NCBI RefSeq assembly: GCF_003252795.1
Contig: NZ_QEPQ01000001.1
Coordinates: forward strand, 434,001 to 498,000
Source: Haemophilus parainfluenzae
Lineage (GTDB): Bacteria; Pseudomonadota; Gammaproteobacteria; Enterobacterales; Pasteurellaceae
Direction of reading: 5' to 3'
DNA: 64,000 nucleotides
In this document: in pieces, positions 1-8,852 of the stretch
Layout of the letters: the number at the start of each line of letters is the position of its first letter
How positions within the stretch are numbered: position 1 is the first letter of the stretch
Translations under genes and position numbers: made by a program
Notes under the pieces: generated by a model
Seen by the model: the letters and a program-made list of their open reading frames with translations, nothing else
The model's database searches: none
Told to the model about the DNA's origin: nothing

Positions 1-759
1 AATTTTATCTGCCATAATGATTCGTTTCGGATCCGAATCACTACATTCAAATTGTAGTATGGATAAATCATAAAATACCGCTGCTTTTGTGTAATATTCT
101 GCTCGAGTAGGATGAATTGGCGCGCAAAGATGGTAAGTTCGCAATCCATTTGGATTCATGAGTAAGGCCGTAATAGCTTGAATGCAATCCTCTAGATGCA
201 CCAAATTAACAGGTGAATAGCCCTGTTTTAAATTGCATTTTCCTGCTAAGAATTTAACAGGATGGCGTTGTTTACCAATTAATCCTGCTAGTCGAAGAAT
301 ATCGCAATGCAATATTCCTGATTGGAACAAGCACTGTTCTGCTTGTATCAGTGTTTTGCCCATTTCTGTTTCAGCTGAAAGTTGAGAACTTTCATCAAAT
401 TGCCCCGAAATATTAGGAAAAACAGAAGTTGAACTGGTAAAAACCAAATGCTGTACACCTTGTTTCTTGGCTTGATTAGTTAAAAAAGCAAGATATTCAC
501 AATACTGTTGAGAAGAAAAACTGCTAGGTGGTAGGGTGATAATGAGAGCATCTACATTAAAAAGAGGGCGAATATGGTCTGGTAAACGTTTCATTTCGTC
601 AGAAAGCGAAAAAGGATAAGTTTCAATACCTAGCTGATGCAATTTCTGAGCATCATCAGGGGATTGTTTTGAGCCTTTTACACACCAACCAAGCTCTTTT
701 AAGTGCAGCGCCAGCGGTAAGCCTAACCAACCTAAACCAACTATCGCAACAGATTTCAT
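1..759 (-). CDS. YeeZ-like NAD(P)-binding sugar-epimerase-fold protein (partial, C-terminus outside window)
   Basis: An open frame runs leftward off the window edge with 253 codons and no stop. Its start ATG is at 759. The N-terminus carries the Rossmann glycine motif VGLGWLGLPL within the first 15 residues, followed by a helix and a second strand. This pattern is typical of the extended short-chain dehydrogenase family that includes E. coli YeeZ. A TSSTSVF segment around residue 115 fits the fold, but I see no clear YxxxK catalytic pair in the visible part. Substrate is unknown for this family. It ends upstream of purC with its own start and is probably a separate unit. The fold call is fairly secure; the YeeZ assignment is by remembered resemblance. 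Confidence 0.7.
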   Translation of the reverse strand, partial: MKSVAIVGLGWLGLPLALHLKELGWCVKGSKQSPDDAQKLHQLGIETYPFSLSDEMKRLPDHIRPLFNVDALIITLPPSSFSSQQYCEYLAFLTNQAKKQGVQHLVFTSSTSVFPNISGQFDESSQLSAETEMGKTLIQAEQCLFQSGILHCDILRLAGLIGKQRHPVKFLAGKCNLKQGYSPVNLVHLEDCIQAITALLMNPNGLRTYHLCAPIHPTRAEYYTKAAVFYDLSILQFECSDSDPKRIIMADKI

Positions 760-831
760 ACTCTTTTATTCACAATATTTTATCCATAAAAATCCCTGCT
801 ATTCTAAAGCATAGCAGGGAGTTTGTTAATG

Positions 832-1692
832 TTATTTTGTTAATAAATCCAAAGCCTCTTGATATTTAGCCACTGTTTTTTCAATCACTTCTTTTGGTAC
901 TTTCGGTGCTGGCGGTTGTTTATTCCAACCACTTTGTTCTAACCAATCGCGTACAAATTGCTTATCAAATGATGGAGGGTTTGTCCCTTCTTTATAAGTA
1001 TCAACTGACCAAAAGCGGCTAGAATCCGGTGTTAATACCTCATCCATTAAAGTGAGCGTACCATTTTCATCTAAACCAAATTCAAATTTAGTATCACAAA
1101 TAATAATACCTTTAGTCAGCGCATATTTTGCTGCCTCAGTATAAAGCGCAATGGCTTTTTCTCTCACTTGTGCCGCTAACTCTGCACCAATTGCTTTTTC
1201 ACATTGTTCATAGCTGATATTGATATCGTGATTACCCACTTCTTCTTTACTTGATGGCGTAAAAATCGGTTCAGGTAATTTACTTGCCTCAACTAATCCT
1301 TCCGGTAATTTCAAACCACAAATGGTCCCTGTCTGCTTATAATCTTTTAGCCCGCTACCTGTTAAATAACCACGCACAATAGACTCAATTTTAATTGGAT
1401 TCAAACGTTTGCAAACCACTGCGCGATCTTTTACTAAATCAGCTTCTTCTTTTGGTAACACATCATAAACTGAATCGCATGTAAAATGATTCGGCATAAT
1501 ATGGGCTAATTTATTGAACCAGAAATTGGAAATTTGGGTCAGGATTTCACCTTTACGTGGGATAGGATCATCTAAAATCACATCAAATGCGGACAAACGG
1601 TCACTGGCTACCATTAGCATTCGTTTATCATCGATCTCATAAAGATCACGCACTTTTCCCGAATAGATTTTTTTTAGACTAAGTTGTGTCAT
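832..1692 (-). CDS. purC: Phosphoribosylaminoimidazole-succinocarboxamide synthase (SAICAR synthetase)
   Basis: Cytosolic enzyme of purine synthesis that joins CAIR to aspartate with ATP. The N-terminus [14 protein letters not shown] and the following [10 protein letters not shown] are the family's ATP-binding signatures, and [15 protein letters not shown] is the central motif. Length is 286 residues, the longer form of the family (E. coli PurC is about 237). The frame can be extended to a GTG at 1701, but that GTG sits inside the ribosome binding site AAAGG. The ATG at 1692 lies 8 bases from the site, so I use it. A PurR operator lies about 60 bases upstream (1750-1765). Single-gene unit reading leftward, divergent from prfC. 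Confidence 0.96.
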   Translation of the reverse strand: MTQLSLKKIYSGKVRDLYEIDDKRMLMVASDRLSAFDVILDDPIPRKGEILTQISNFWFNKLAHIMPNHFTCDSVYDVLPKEEADLVKDRAVVCKRLNPIKIESIVRGYLTGSGLKDYKQTGTICGLKLPEGLVEASKLPEPIFTPSSKEEVGNHDINISYEQCEKAIGAELAAQVREKAIALYTEAAKYALTKGIIICDTKFEFGLDENGTLTLMDEVLTPDSSRFWSVDTYKEGTNPPSFDKQFVRDWLEQSGWNKQPPAPKVPKEVIEKTVAKYQEALDLLTK

Positions 1693-1749
1693 TGCTTGCA
1701 CCTTTAATTATAAGAATAAAAAATCGGTGGATATTGTACCGCACTTTTA

Positions 1750-1765
1750 GCGCAAACGTTTGCTT
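1750..1765 (-). promoter_or_regulatory. PurR operator in the purC promoter
   Basis: GCGCAAACGTTTGCTT matches the known PurR palindrome ACGCAAACGTTTGCGT closely, with a perfect CGCAAACGTTTGC-type core. It lies just upstream of a TACAAT -10-like hexamer (1733-1738, minus strand), so a bound repressor would cover the -35 region. Repression of purC by PurR with hypoxanthine or guanine is established in enteric bacteria; its operation here is inferred from the site. Confidence 0.85.
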
Positions 1766-1912
1766 TTTTTTATGAAAAATTTTAAAGAAAAGAAACTACA
1801 GAGTCATATACCTAAATAAGCTATAGATAACAAAAGAAAAGCAATTTAATTTGAGCTCAATCTGAAAATCAGCGACAATACAGCATCATTTAAAACAGAA
1901 GAAACAAGACAA

Positions 1913-3496
1913 ATGAGTTATCCATTAGAAGAAGTGAATAAACGTCGCACATTTGCGATTATTTCCCACCCTGACGCGGGTAAAACCACCATCACCGAAA
2001 AAGTATTGTTATACGGCAATGCCATTCAAAAAGCAGGCTCAGTAAAAGGTAAAGGCTCTGCACAGCATGCAAAATCTGACTGGATGGAAATGGAAAAACA
2101 ACGTGGTATTTCCATTACCACTTCCGTGATGCAATTCCCTTACAATGAATGCTTAGTGAATTTATTGGATACGCCGGGACATGAGGATTTCTCGGAAGAT
2201 ACCTATCGCACTTTGACGGCTGTAGATAGCTGCTTAATGGTTATCGACTCGGCAAAAGGGGTTGAAGAACGTACCATTAAATTGATGGAAGTGACCCGTT
2301 TACGCGATACGCCAATTATCACTTTCATGAATAAACTTGACCGTGATATTCGTGATCCAATGGAATTATTAGATGAAGTGGAAAGCGTATTAAAAATCCA
2401 TTGTGCGCCAATTACTTGGCCGATTGGTTGCGGTAAATTGTTTAAAGGGGTTTATCATTTATATAAAGATGAAACCTATCTTTACCAAAGTGGGCAAGGC
2501 TCTACAATCCAAGAAGTACGCATTGTGAAAGGTCTAAATAGCCCAGAATTAGATGCCGCCGTAGGTGATGACTTAGCCCAACAATTGCGTGATGAATTAG
2601 AGCTTGTAAAAGGTGCAAGTAATGAATTTGATTTGGATTTATTCCTAAGTGGTGAATTAACACCTGTCTTTTTCGGTACTGCATTAGGTAACTTCGGTGT
2701 TGATCATTTCTTAGATGGTTTAACTGAATGGGCACCTGCTCCACAAGCTCGTCAAGCAGATACCCGTAAAGTTTCAGCTGAAGAAGAAAAATTCACTGGT
2801 TTCGTATTTAAAATCCAAGCCAATATGGATCCAAAACACCGAGACCGTGTGGCTTTCCTACGCGTAGTTTCTGGTAAATACGAAAAAGGGATGAAACTTA
2901 AACACGTACGTATTGGTAAAGATGTAGTCATTTCTGACGCGCTTACCTTTATGGCGGGGGATCGTACTCATGCCGATGAGGCTTATGCTGGAGACATTAT
3001 CGGTTTGCACAATCATGGTACTATTCAAATTGGTGATACCTTTACGCAAGGCGAAGAGCTTAAATTTACCGGTATTCCAAACTTTGCCCCTGAATTATTC
3101 CGTCGTATTCGTTTGAAAGATCCTCTTAAACAAAAACAATTGTTAAAAGGCTTAGTACAACTTTCTGAAGAAGGTGCTGTTCAAGTGTTCCGCCCATTAA
3201 GTAATAATGATTTGATTGTTGGCGCAGTCGGTGTGTTACAGTTTGATGTGGTTGTTTCTCGTTTGAAATCAGAATATAACGTTGAAGCCATTTACGAAAC
3301 TGTCAACGTAGCAACAGCTCGTTGGGTAGAATGTGCGGATAACAAAAAATTTGAAGAGTTCAAACGCAAAAATGAGCAAAACCTAGCATTAGATGGCGGT
3401 GATAATCTCACTTATATCGCACCTACCATGGTAAACCTAAATCTTGCACAAGAACGTTATCCAGATGTGACCTTCTTTAAAACAAGGGAACATTAA
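1913..3496 (+). CDS. prfC: Peptide chain release factor 3 (RF3)
   Basis: Translational GTPase that recycles RF1 and RF2 from the ribosome after peptide release. G1 is HPDAGKTT at residues 19-26, G3 is [10 protein letters not shown] near 87, and G4 is NKLDRD near 141. The EF-G/EF-Tu-like domain II and the RF3 C-terminal domain follow. Length 527 matches the family (E. coli 529). The start ATG follows a run ending GAAACAAGACAA with a weak purine-rich site. It diverges from purC across about 220 bases that hold the purC promoter. A lipoprotein gene starts 35 bases after its stop and may be cotranscribed. Confidence 0.97.
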   Translation: MSYPLEEVNKRRTFAIISHPDAGKTTITEKVLLYGNAIQKAGSVKGKGSAQHAKSDWMEMEKQRGISITTSVMQFPYNECLVNLLDTPGHEDFSEDTYRTLTAVDSCLMVIDSAKGVEERTIKLMEVTRLRDTPIITFMNKLDRDIRDPMELLDEVESVLKIHCAPITWPIGCGKLFKGVYHLYKDETYLYQSGQGSTIQEVRIVKGLNSPELDAAVGDDLAQQLRDELELVKGASNEFDLDLFLSGELTPVFFGTALGNFGVDHFLDGLTEWAPAPQARQADTRKVSAEEEKFTGFVFKIQANMDPKHRDRVAFLRVVSGKYEKGMKLKHVRIGKDVVISDALTFMAGDRTHADEAYAGDIIGLHNHGTIQIGDTFTQGEELKFTGIPNFAPELFRRIRLKDPLKQKQLLKGLVQLSEEGAVQVFRPLSNNDLIVGAVGVLQFDVVVSRLKSEYNVEAIYETVNVATARWVECADNKKFEEFKRKNEQNLALDGGDNLTYIAPTMVNLNLAQERYPDVTFFKTREH

Positions 3497-3531
3497 TTCA
3501 CCATTTCCTATCATTAACAAAAGGAAAAATC

Positions 3532-4062
3532 ATGAAAAAATTGATGCTTATCAGTACAGCAGCGTTACTACTTTCAGGTTGTGTAAATACTGAACTATCA
3601 AATGCAGGAAAAGCTTATAACCCACAAACTGATGCTCGTATCCGTCTATATGGACAAAATGGTCGCTACACAATGATGGAAGTAAAACAAAATGGAAAAA
3701 CAGAAAAAGTGAATGTTGGAGGAAGCCTTGGGCAATCCTTCAGCTCATTACTCTATCTTAAAGGGAATGAATCTATTGGCATGCCAAGCTCTAGTGCAAG
3801 TATGAATCCTAGCCAATTCAATGAAATAGGTTCTGGTACTTTTTTTAAGGAATTTATAATCCCATCAGATGCAGAAATCACTCTACAAAGTGAAATTATT
3901 ACACCCCATAATATTAATTATATAGTCAATGGTAAGTTCGTAGGACCTAAACATTGCCTAGGCAAAAAACTTGTATTCACCCCCCAAGCGGGTAAAGATT
4001 ATGAGGCATTACCTTCAGCATCAACAGCTCAATGTAATTTAACTTTAGTAGAATTAAAATAA
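3532..4062 (+). CDS. Small lipoprotein of unknown function
   Basis: The N-terminus MKKLMLISTAALLLSGC is a textbook lipoprotein signal with lipobox LSGC, so Cys17 should be lipidated and the 160-residue mature chain anchored to a membrane. A clear AAAGGAAAAATC site precedes the ATG. The mature part has repeated polar beta-like stretches and two further cysteines (Cys near 142 and near 167) that could form one disulfide. I do not recognise the family. It follows prfC by 35 bases and is closed by a hairpin at 4071-4103, so it may be read with prfC, although no functional link is obvious. Confidence 0.8.
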   Translation: MKKLMLISTAALLLSGCVNTELSNAGKAYNPQTDARIRLYGQNGRYTMMEVKQNGKTEKVNVGGSLGQSFSSLLYLKGNESIGMPSSSASMNPSQFNEIGSGTFFKEFIIPSDAEITLQSEIITPHNINYIVNGKFVGPKHCLGKKLVFTPQAGKDYEALPSASTAQCNLTLVELK

Positions 4063-4070
4063 TCAATATG

Positions 4071-4103
4071 AAAGAAAGGTCACCGCAAGGTGCTTTTCTT
4101 TTA
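4071..4103 (+). terminator. Intrinsic terminator after the lipoprotein gene
   Basis: AAAGAAAGGTCACC, a GCAA tetraloop, then GGTGCTTTTCTTT form a stem with one bulge, ending in a T-rich TTTTCTTTTAT. It sits 9 bases after the stop codon. Confidence 0.75.
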
Positions 4104-4151
4104 TATAAAGACATTAAAATTTGTAGCAAATAACAACTGACAGATAGGACT

Positions 4152-4180
4152 AAGTGCAGTTAAATTTAATCGCATTTTTT
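4152..4180 (+). terminator. Degenerate uptake-signal dyad, probable secondary terminator
   Basis: AAGTGCAGTTAAATTTAATCGCATTTTTT looks like a mutated inverted pair of uptake signals. The ideal would be AAGTGCGGT, spacer, ACCGCACTT. The arms still pair (TGCAGTTAAA with TTTAATCGCA, two mismatches) and a run of six T follows on the plus strand. It lies between the lipoprotein gene and the oppositely oriented tRNA genes. Confidence 0.5.
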
Positions 4181-4206
4181 ATATAAAAGAAATAGAGAAA
4201 ATAAGA

Positions 4207-4281
4207 TGGCTGGGGTACTAGGATTCGAACCTAGGGATGCCGAGATCAAAACCCGGTGCCTTACCGCTTGGCGATACCCCA
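4207..4281 (-). tRNA. tRNA-Gln (anticodon TTG), copy 2
   Basis: Read leftward, the gene starts TGGGGTATCGCC, has an anticodon loop TTTTGAT giving TTG, a T-loop GGTTCGAATCC and an encoded CCA end. Length is 75. It is identical to the copy at 4329-4403 and is last in the tRNA operon. Confidence 0.96.
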
Positions 4282-4328
4282 ACAGAAATTCTTTGATTGG
4301 AAATAAAGAAGATTTTATTTAGATAGTA

Positions 4329-4403
4329 TGGCTGGGGTACTAGGATTCGAACCTAGGGATGCCGAGATCAAAACCCGGTGCCTTACCGCTTGGCGATACC
4401 CCA
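4329..4403 (-). tRNA. tRNA-Gln (anticodon TTG), copy 1
   Basis: Same 75-base sequence as the downstream copy, including anticodon TTG and the encoded CCA. Third gene in the Met-Leu-Gln-Gln operon; 47 bases separate the two copies. Confidence 0.96.
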
Positions 4404-4430
4404 ACTACTATTTGACTGCAAGCTGATAAA

Positions 4431-4515
4431 TGGTGCGGGACGAGGGACTTGAACCCACACACCTCTCGGCGCCAGAACCTAAATCTGGTGCGTCTACCAA
4501 TTTCGCCAGTCCCGC
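4431..4515 (-). tRNA. tRNA-Leu (anticodon TAG)
   Basis: 85 bases with CCA. It has the long variable arm of class II tRNAs, anticodon loop TTTAGGT giving TAG (reads CUA), and acceptor GCGGGAC paired with GTCCCGC. Second gene in the operon. Confidence 0.95.
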
Positions 4516-4520
4516 AAATT

Positions 4521-4597
4521 TGGTGGCTACAGCGAGATTCGAACTTGCGACCCCAACATTATGAGTGTTGTGCTCTAACCAACTGAGCTATGTAGCC
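4521..4597 (-). tRNA. tRNA-Met (anticodon CAT, elongator type)
   Basis: 77 bases with CCA. Acceptor GGCTACA pairs with TGTAGCC, and the anticodon loop CTCATAA gives CAT. The sequence resembles E. coli elongator metT rather than initiator (the first acceptor pair is matched) or the Ile-CAT isoacceptor. It is promoter-proximal in the operon, and the order Met-Leu-Gln-Gln matches the start of the E. coli metT-leuW-glnU-glnW operon. Confidence 0.93.
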
Positions 4598-4632
4598 ATC
4601 ATTTGCTTTACCTTATCGGCTTTGCGGGGCGT

Positions 4633-4661
4633 ATTATCCTGATTTGACCTATTCTCGTCAA
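4633..4661 (-). promoter_or_regulatory. Promoter of the tRNA operon
   Basis: On the minus strand, TTGACG (4656-4661), 17 bases, then GATAAT (4633-4638). Next comes the discriminator ACGCCCCGC, GC-rich as in stringently controlled stable-RNA promoters. It lies about 36 bases upstream of the tRNA-Met 5' end. Confidence 0.85.
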
Positions 4662-4720
4662 TCATTTTTTTGCAAAAAACGGATTTTTTGATTTAGTTGA
4701 TTATAAATAAAACGCTTTTG

Positions 4721-5464
4721 CTATTTTTTGTTCACATCAAGAACGGAGATCATTCCCACAAAATGCTTCCAATGCAAAGAGCTAAATTGCCCTGGAATGT
4801 ACCAATTAGAAATGGTTCCATCAAGGTATAAGGCATCCTGGCAACCAATTTTAAGCAAACCTTGACTCAAGGTATAAAGATTAGGCTCATCTTTTATCGT
4901 CATCAAAAATAGCAATTCATTTTGCTTCGTCAAACACACTGCATTACGCTTATGATAGCTTTCTAGGCTTGCTCTAAATTGCGGATTTATTTTGCCATGA
5001 ACAATCAACATTGGGCCTGATTGCAACGCAAAATCCGGCTTGAGTTTACTTTTCTGATAAGCGGCGGTGGTTAAAATGTAGGGCTTATTTTTTGCAATGG
5101 CAAACACACCATTGGGTTGTACATGAAAGTTACCTTTGCCTGATTTTGTATTTAACGCATTGAGCTCTTTTCCATGCTCAATCCATAATCCCGCTGGCGT
5201 GTTATTCATGCTATAAATGCCTGCATTCATGATCATTTTCACGTTATAGCTAGGCTCTAAGGCATTTTTGAGACGCGTTAGACTTTGATAATCTTTACCT
5301 TCAGCATCTTTCCAATGTAGCTGTACTTCTTCGGGCTTTGCTTGAAAAATTCCGTAAGTAATATTGCCATCATCAAAAGTTCGGTATTCCGCTAGAGCTG
5401 GCACACTCATCAGTAACGATGCGCTACTGAAAAGTGCGGTCAAAAATTTAATCGTTTTTTTCAT
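4721..5464 (-). CDS. Exported phosphodiester glycosidase-domain protein (DUF2233 family)
   Basis: 247 residues with a cleavable signal peptide (KK, then a hydrophobic stretch ending VPALA-E near residue 25). The mature protein has the NAGPA/DUF2233 pattern: [21 protein letters not shown] early, [14 protein letters not shown] in the middle, and a late [13 protein letters not shown]. Animal homologues uncover phosphodiester-linked sugars; the bacterial role is unknown but periplasmic by its signal. The start overlaps the 3' end of hemA by 17 bases, so it is probably translated by coupling from the hemA message. Fold assignment is good; the substrate is not known. Confidence 0.8.
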   Translation of the reverse strand: MKKTIKFLTALFSSASLLMSVPALAEYRTFDDGNITYGIFQAKPEEVQLHWKDAEGKDYQSLTRLKNALEPSYNVKMIMNAGIYSMNNTPAGLWIEHGKELNALNTKSGKGNFHVQPNGVFAIAKNKPYILTTAAYQKSKLKPDFALQSGPMLIVHGKINPQFRASLESYHKRNAVCLTKQNELLFLMTIKDEPNLYTLSQGLLKIGCQDALYLDGTISNWYIPGQFSSLHWKHFVGMISVLDVNKK

Positions 5465-6770
5465 TTAAAGGATGGGTTAAATGCAACGCATTTGAAAAGG
5501 CATGCAACCCTTCTGCATTACCCGATCTCATCATGGATTGCATGGTTTGGGTTGGAGCATGAATAAGTTTATTTGTTAATTTATAACTTAATTCTTGTAG
5601 AATCTTTTCAGCATTCTCACCTTGTTGAATTTGGTGTAACGCTTTTTCGAGTAATTCTTGGCGAGTATTTTCTGCCTCATCACGATAATGACGAATTAAA
5701 TTAGAGAACTGTTGCACTTTCAACCACTCAAAGAAGGCATTACATTCTTGCGTGATGATATCTTGTGCTTGTTCTGATGCTTGCTCACGTTGAGAAAGAT
5801 TGCGTTGGATAATATCTTGCAAATCATCCACGGTGTAATGATACACACTTTCTAATTCCGAGATGTTTTCATCAATATCACGAGGCACGGCGATATCAAC
5901 CATTAAAGTCGGTCTAAATTGGCGTACTTTCTCCGCAATTTCAGCCATCGCTTTAGTGATTAAAATAGTCGGACTACCTGTAGAGCTGATAACAATATCG
6001 GCTTGATTTAGCGGTGTTTGCAATTCATCAAGCGAATACACATCAATCGGTGTATTAGACGCTAATTTTTCCACCAACTGCTCAGCACGACATAAAGTTC
6101 GGTTAGCAATCATCAATTTTTTTACACCGTGACGTAATAAATGACGGCTCACCAATTCAATGGTTTCTCCTGCCCCAACAAGTAAAATTTGTAGTTCACG
6201 TAAAGATTCAAAAATCTGACGAGCCAAGCTACAAGCCGCATAAGCTACCGATACGGCACTTTCACCAATATTGGTTTCAGTACGCACTCGTTTTGCTGTT
6301 GCAAAGGTTTTTTGGAACAAGCGAGAAAGCGTGCTTGAAAGTGGAATATTCGCCGCTTGATAATAATCTTCACTGATTTGGAAAGCTTGTTTCACCTGTC
6401 CTAAAATTTGTGGCTCGCCCAAAATCAATGAATCCAAACCACAGGCCACGCGCATTAAATGATTTGCAGCTTGTTGATTTTGATGGGTGTAAATACTTTT
6501 ATTTAATTCATCGACAGAAAGCTGATGAATATTAGCAAACCAATTTATACAGTTTGTTTGCCATTGTTTACACTCTTGGGGTGAAATTTGACGATGATGA
6601 AGATAAATCTCTGTACGGTTACAGGTAGAAAGAATAACCGCACTTTCAGCCAAATCTTGTTGGTGAATTTGTTGTAAGGCAAGCTGCCGCTTTTCTTCAG
6701 AAAAAGCGACTTTCTCACGAACGGCGACAGAAGCCGTTTTATGATTAATGCCTAGAACAAGAAGGGTCAT
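5448..6770 (-). CDS. hemA: Glutamyl-tRNA reductase
   Basis: NADPH-dependent reduction of glutamyl-tRNA to glutamate-1-semialdehyde, first committed step of tetrapyrrole synthesis. The catalytic cysteine is Cys50 in [11 protein letters not shown]. The central region has the catalytic-domain signature [13 protein letters not shown] and the NADPH-binding [11 protein letters not shown], and a long C-terminal dimerisation helix follows. Length is 440 (E. coli 418). The presence of hemA would mean this organism can start haem synthesis, which classical H. influenzae cannot, although H. influenzae does carry some hem genes; this point should be treated cautiously. A DUF2233 gene overlaps its 3' end. 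Confidence 0.95.
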   Translation of the reverse strand: MTLLVLGINHKTASVAVREKVAFSEEKRQLALQQIHQQDLAESAVILSTCNRTEIYLHHRQISPQECKQWQTNCINWFANIHQLSVDELNKSIYTHQNQQAANHLMRVACGLDSLILGEPQILGQVKQAFQISEDYYQAANIPLSSTLSRLFQKTFATAKRVRTETNIGESAVSVAYAACSLARQIFESLRELQILLVGAGETIELVSRHLLRHGVKKLMIANRTLCRAEQLVEKLASNTPIDVYSLDELQTPLNQADIVISSTGSPTILITKAMAEIAEKVRQFRPTLMVDIAVPRDIDENISELESVYHYTVDDLQDIIQRNLSQREQASEQAQDIITQECNAFFEWLKVQQFSNLIRHYRDEAENTRQELLEKALHQIQQGENAEKILQELSYKLTNKLIHAPTQTMQSMMRSGNAEGLHAFSNALHLTHPLNEKND

Positions 6771-6905
6771 AAAAACCTAATAAAAACAACCGCACTTTTA
6801 TGAATATGCGGCTTAAGTAGAAAGTAAAAGTTTCGCTATTTTAATGAATTGTTGAGAATTGAGCAAATTTCAAGAGAAAAAACTCAAATAAATAACTAAA
6901 ATGAG

Positions 6906-7607
6906 TTAAAACTTATCTTTCGCTAAACGCCATTGTGTAAATTCGTCTAAATTTTTTGCCTGTAAAAACGGATTAATTTGTTTCTCTAATTCAATTGTTG
7001 TCGGCAAACTCGGTTTACCCTCTGCACGATAACCCTTCACTAAAACACTTTGATTTTCAACCGCACTTTTATCCGCCAAAACGGTTTCCGCAAAAGCTAA
7101 ATTACCTAGCGTATATTCATGAGCGGGGCAAACCACGGTTTCATTCGGTAATTGCTTAAAACGCTGCATGGTTTCAAACATTTGAGCAAAATTTCCCGTG
7201 AACACGCGACCACAGCCCGCAGAAAATAACGCATCGCCACAAAATAGATGCCCATCCACTAAATAGCTGACATGCCCTGCCGTATGGCCACCGCTTGGCA
7301 AAACTTCGATATGATAATGTGCTGTATTAATCACACCACTATCCACGATATTGGTTGACCCTTTGTCTGCGCATTCTGTTGGACCAAAAACTGGCACATT
7401 GGGATAATATTGCTTAAATTCCGCGACACCTTGCACATGATCATCATGATTATGGGTTAATAACACCGCCTCTACGTCTAACTTATTCGATTCTAAATAC
7501 GGAATTAAACGGGTTATTTCTGGGATATCGATCACAATTACGGGGAAATTTTCTCGTCTATAAAGCCAAATATAGTTATCATTGAGCGCAGGAATAGGAA
7601 CTAGCAT
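6906..7607 (-). CDS. gloB: Hydroxyacylglutathione hydrolase (glyoxalase II)
   Basis: Cytosolic metallo-beta-lactamase-fold thioesterase that hydrolyses S-D-lactoylglutathione to D-lactate and glutathione. The zinc ligands are visible: [11 protein letters not shown] (near 51-61), [10 protein letters not shown] (near 106), [13 protein letters not shown] (near 124) and PAHEYTLGN (near 161). Length is 233, slightly shorter than E. coli (251). It diverges from a yafS-like gene with only 10 bases between the start codons, the same pairing as in E. coli. mgsA at 26926, which makes methylglyoxal, supplies the same detoxification pathway. Confidence 0.95.
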   Translation of the reverse strand: MLVPIPALNDNYIWLYRRENFPVIVIDIPEITRLIPYLESNKLDVEAVLLTHNHDDHVQGVAEFKQYYPNVPVFGPTECADKGSTNIVDSGVINTAHYHIEVLPSGGHTAGHVSYLVDGHLFCGDALFSAGCGRVFTGNFAQMFETMQRFKQLPNETVVCPAHEYTLGNLAFAETVLADKSAVENQSVLVKGYRAEGKPSLPTTIELEKQINPFLQAKNLDEFTQWRLAKDKF

Positions 7608-7617
7608 AAATTACCTT

Positions 7618-8334
7618 ATGAAAATAGGATTAACATTGAATTGGAAAGCCAAATGGCACAAACCACTTCTTTCACCTGAAAGTTGGCAAGCGTTACCACA
7701 AGGTGAAGCCTATTGTAACGTATTAACCGATTATTTTGCCCAATGGACACCAAAAATTTTAGGCTATCAAATTCTGAAAATCGGGGCTTTAAGTGGTGAA
7801 ATCGCCTTTGACTTGCCTTTACGTCACCAAATTGTATTAGCTGAAAAAACAGCGTATTTTCCTACCACACTATTAAATGAAAGTGATAGCTTACTCCAAG
7901 CATCGCCATTAGCCTTGCCTTTTATTGAAAAAGAAATGGATGCCTGCTTGTTGGCAAACACCTTAAATTTTGCGCAAGATCCTCACCAAATATTGCGAGA
8001 AGCTCATCGTGTTTTAAAGGATGATGGCTGGATTTTCATCACGTTATTTAATCCGATGAGTCCATTACTTTTCAAACCAAAGTTAGGTAACTTCAAATTC
8101 CGACAATATGCTACTTGGCGAGTCATTGACTGGCTATCATTATTAAATTTTGATGTGATTGCAGAAGAAAGACTATCCATAAAACAAGAAAAGACCACGC
8201 TCTGCTCTCCGCTCACGGTCATCGTTGCTCAAAAACGAACCTATCCATTAACACTAAATCCTGAGAAAGCGCGGTCAAAAATGCCGGCGTTTTTAGAGCC
8301 GGCAGGTGCATTTAAAGAAATAAGAACAGAATAA
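7618..8334 (+). CDS. YafS-like methyltransferase-fold protein
   Basis: 238 residues from ATG 7618; the frame is open further upstream, but that part overlaps gloB. The pattern resembles E. coli YafS: YQILKIGALSGEI, then DACLLANTLNFAQDPHQILREAHRVL, DDGWIFITLFNP and a late PLTLNPEKARSK. The motif I glycine loop usual for SAM binding is degenerate (KIGALSGE), as in YafS, so activity is uncertain. It lies next to gloB in divergent orientation, as yafS does in E. coli. Its stop codon abuts the stop of the convergent yegP with no gap. Confidence 0.8.
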   Translation: MKIGLTLNWKAKWHKPLLSPESWQALPQGEAYCNVLTDYFAQWTPKILGYQILKIGALSGEIAFDLPLRHQIVLAEKTAYFPTTLLNESDSLLQASPLALPFIEKEMDACLLANTLNFAQDPHQILREAHRVLKDDGWIFITLFNPMSPLLFKPKLGNFKFRQYATWRVIDWLSLLNFDVIAEERLSIKQEKTTLCSPLTVIVAQKRTYPLTLNPEKARSKMPAFLEPAGAFKEIRTE

Positions 8335-8673
8335 TTATTCTGAGACTTCTTTGATTACTGCAGAAGATGCGTTATTAATCACTGACTCAACGCCTTTTTC
8401 TGCTGCAGCTTGAGAAGAATAATATTGGCTACGGCCAATTTCTTGGTGGTTAGCCGCTTTTAATACGAAATAAGGTTTGTCATTTTTCGCTACGCGATAT
8501 TCAAAGTTTTTCGCATCCACGCCATTTTTTTGCACTGAAGCAATACCGTTTTCAGCTGATGCTTTAGTTTTATAAAGTTCGCTAGTTAAAATCACTTGTC
8601 CGTTTGCTGCTTTTAAGTTGAACATAAATTGTCCGTCTTTAGCCACTTTTAATTCATAAAATCCTTGAGCCAT
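8335..8673 (-). CDS. yegP: YegP family protein (two DUF1508 repeats)
   Basis: 112 residues made of two similar halves: FYELKVAKDGQFMFNLKAAN, then FEYRVAKNDKPYFVLKAANH. Each half is a DUF1508 unit with the sequence LKAAN followed by a ...SE/RSQYY-type end. I choose ATG 8673, which follows GGGAG at 5 bases; an upstream in-frame TTG overlaps that site. Function is unknown; the family is small, cytosolic and widespread. It is convergent with the yafS-like gene and no terminator fits between them. Confidence 0.85.
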   Translation of the reverse strand: MAQGFYELKVAKDGQFMFNLKAANGQVILTSELYKTKASAENGIASVQKNGVDAKNFEYRVAKNDKPYFVLKAANHQEIGRSQYYSSQAAAEKGVESVINNASSAVIKEVSE

Positions 8674-8852
8674 GATATCTCCCAATTGGTTGATTTGTTT
8701 ATAATTTTACCCACGCAGAAAATGCCTTTCTACGCCAAGCTAATTTACCCTTAAAAATCAAGGAAAACAAGAGCAGAAGTGCATAAATTTTATGCTTGAT
8801 TAGCTCACTAAACTCCCCTATGATGCTGGAGCTTTTTATAACAGGAACAATT

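Noticed and set aside
669-869. Short rightward frame across the purC-YeeZ junction
   Set aside because: It lies antisense to real genes and has no site or homology.
4521-4597. Ile-CAT (lysidine) or initiator tRNA identity
   Set aside because: Acceptor and T-arm match the elongator metT type; the first acceptor pair is matched, which excludes the initiator.
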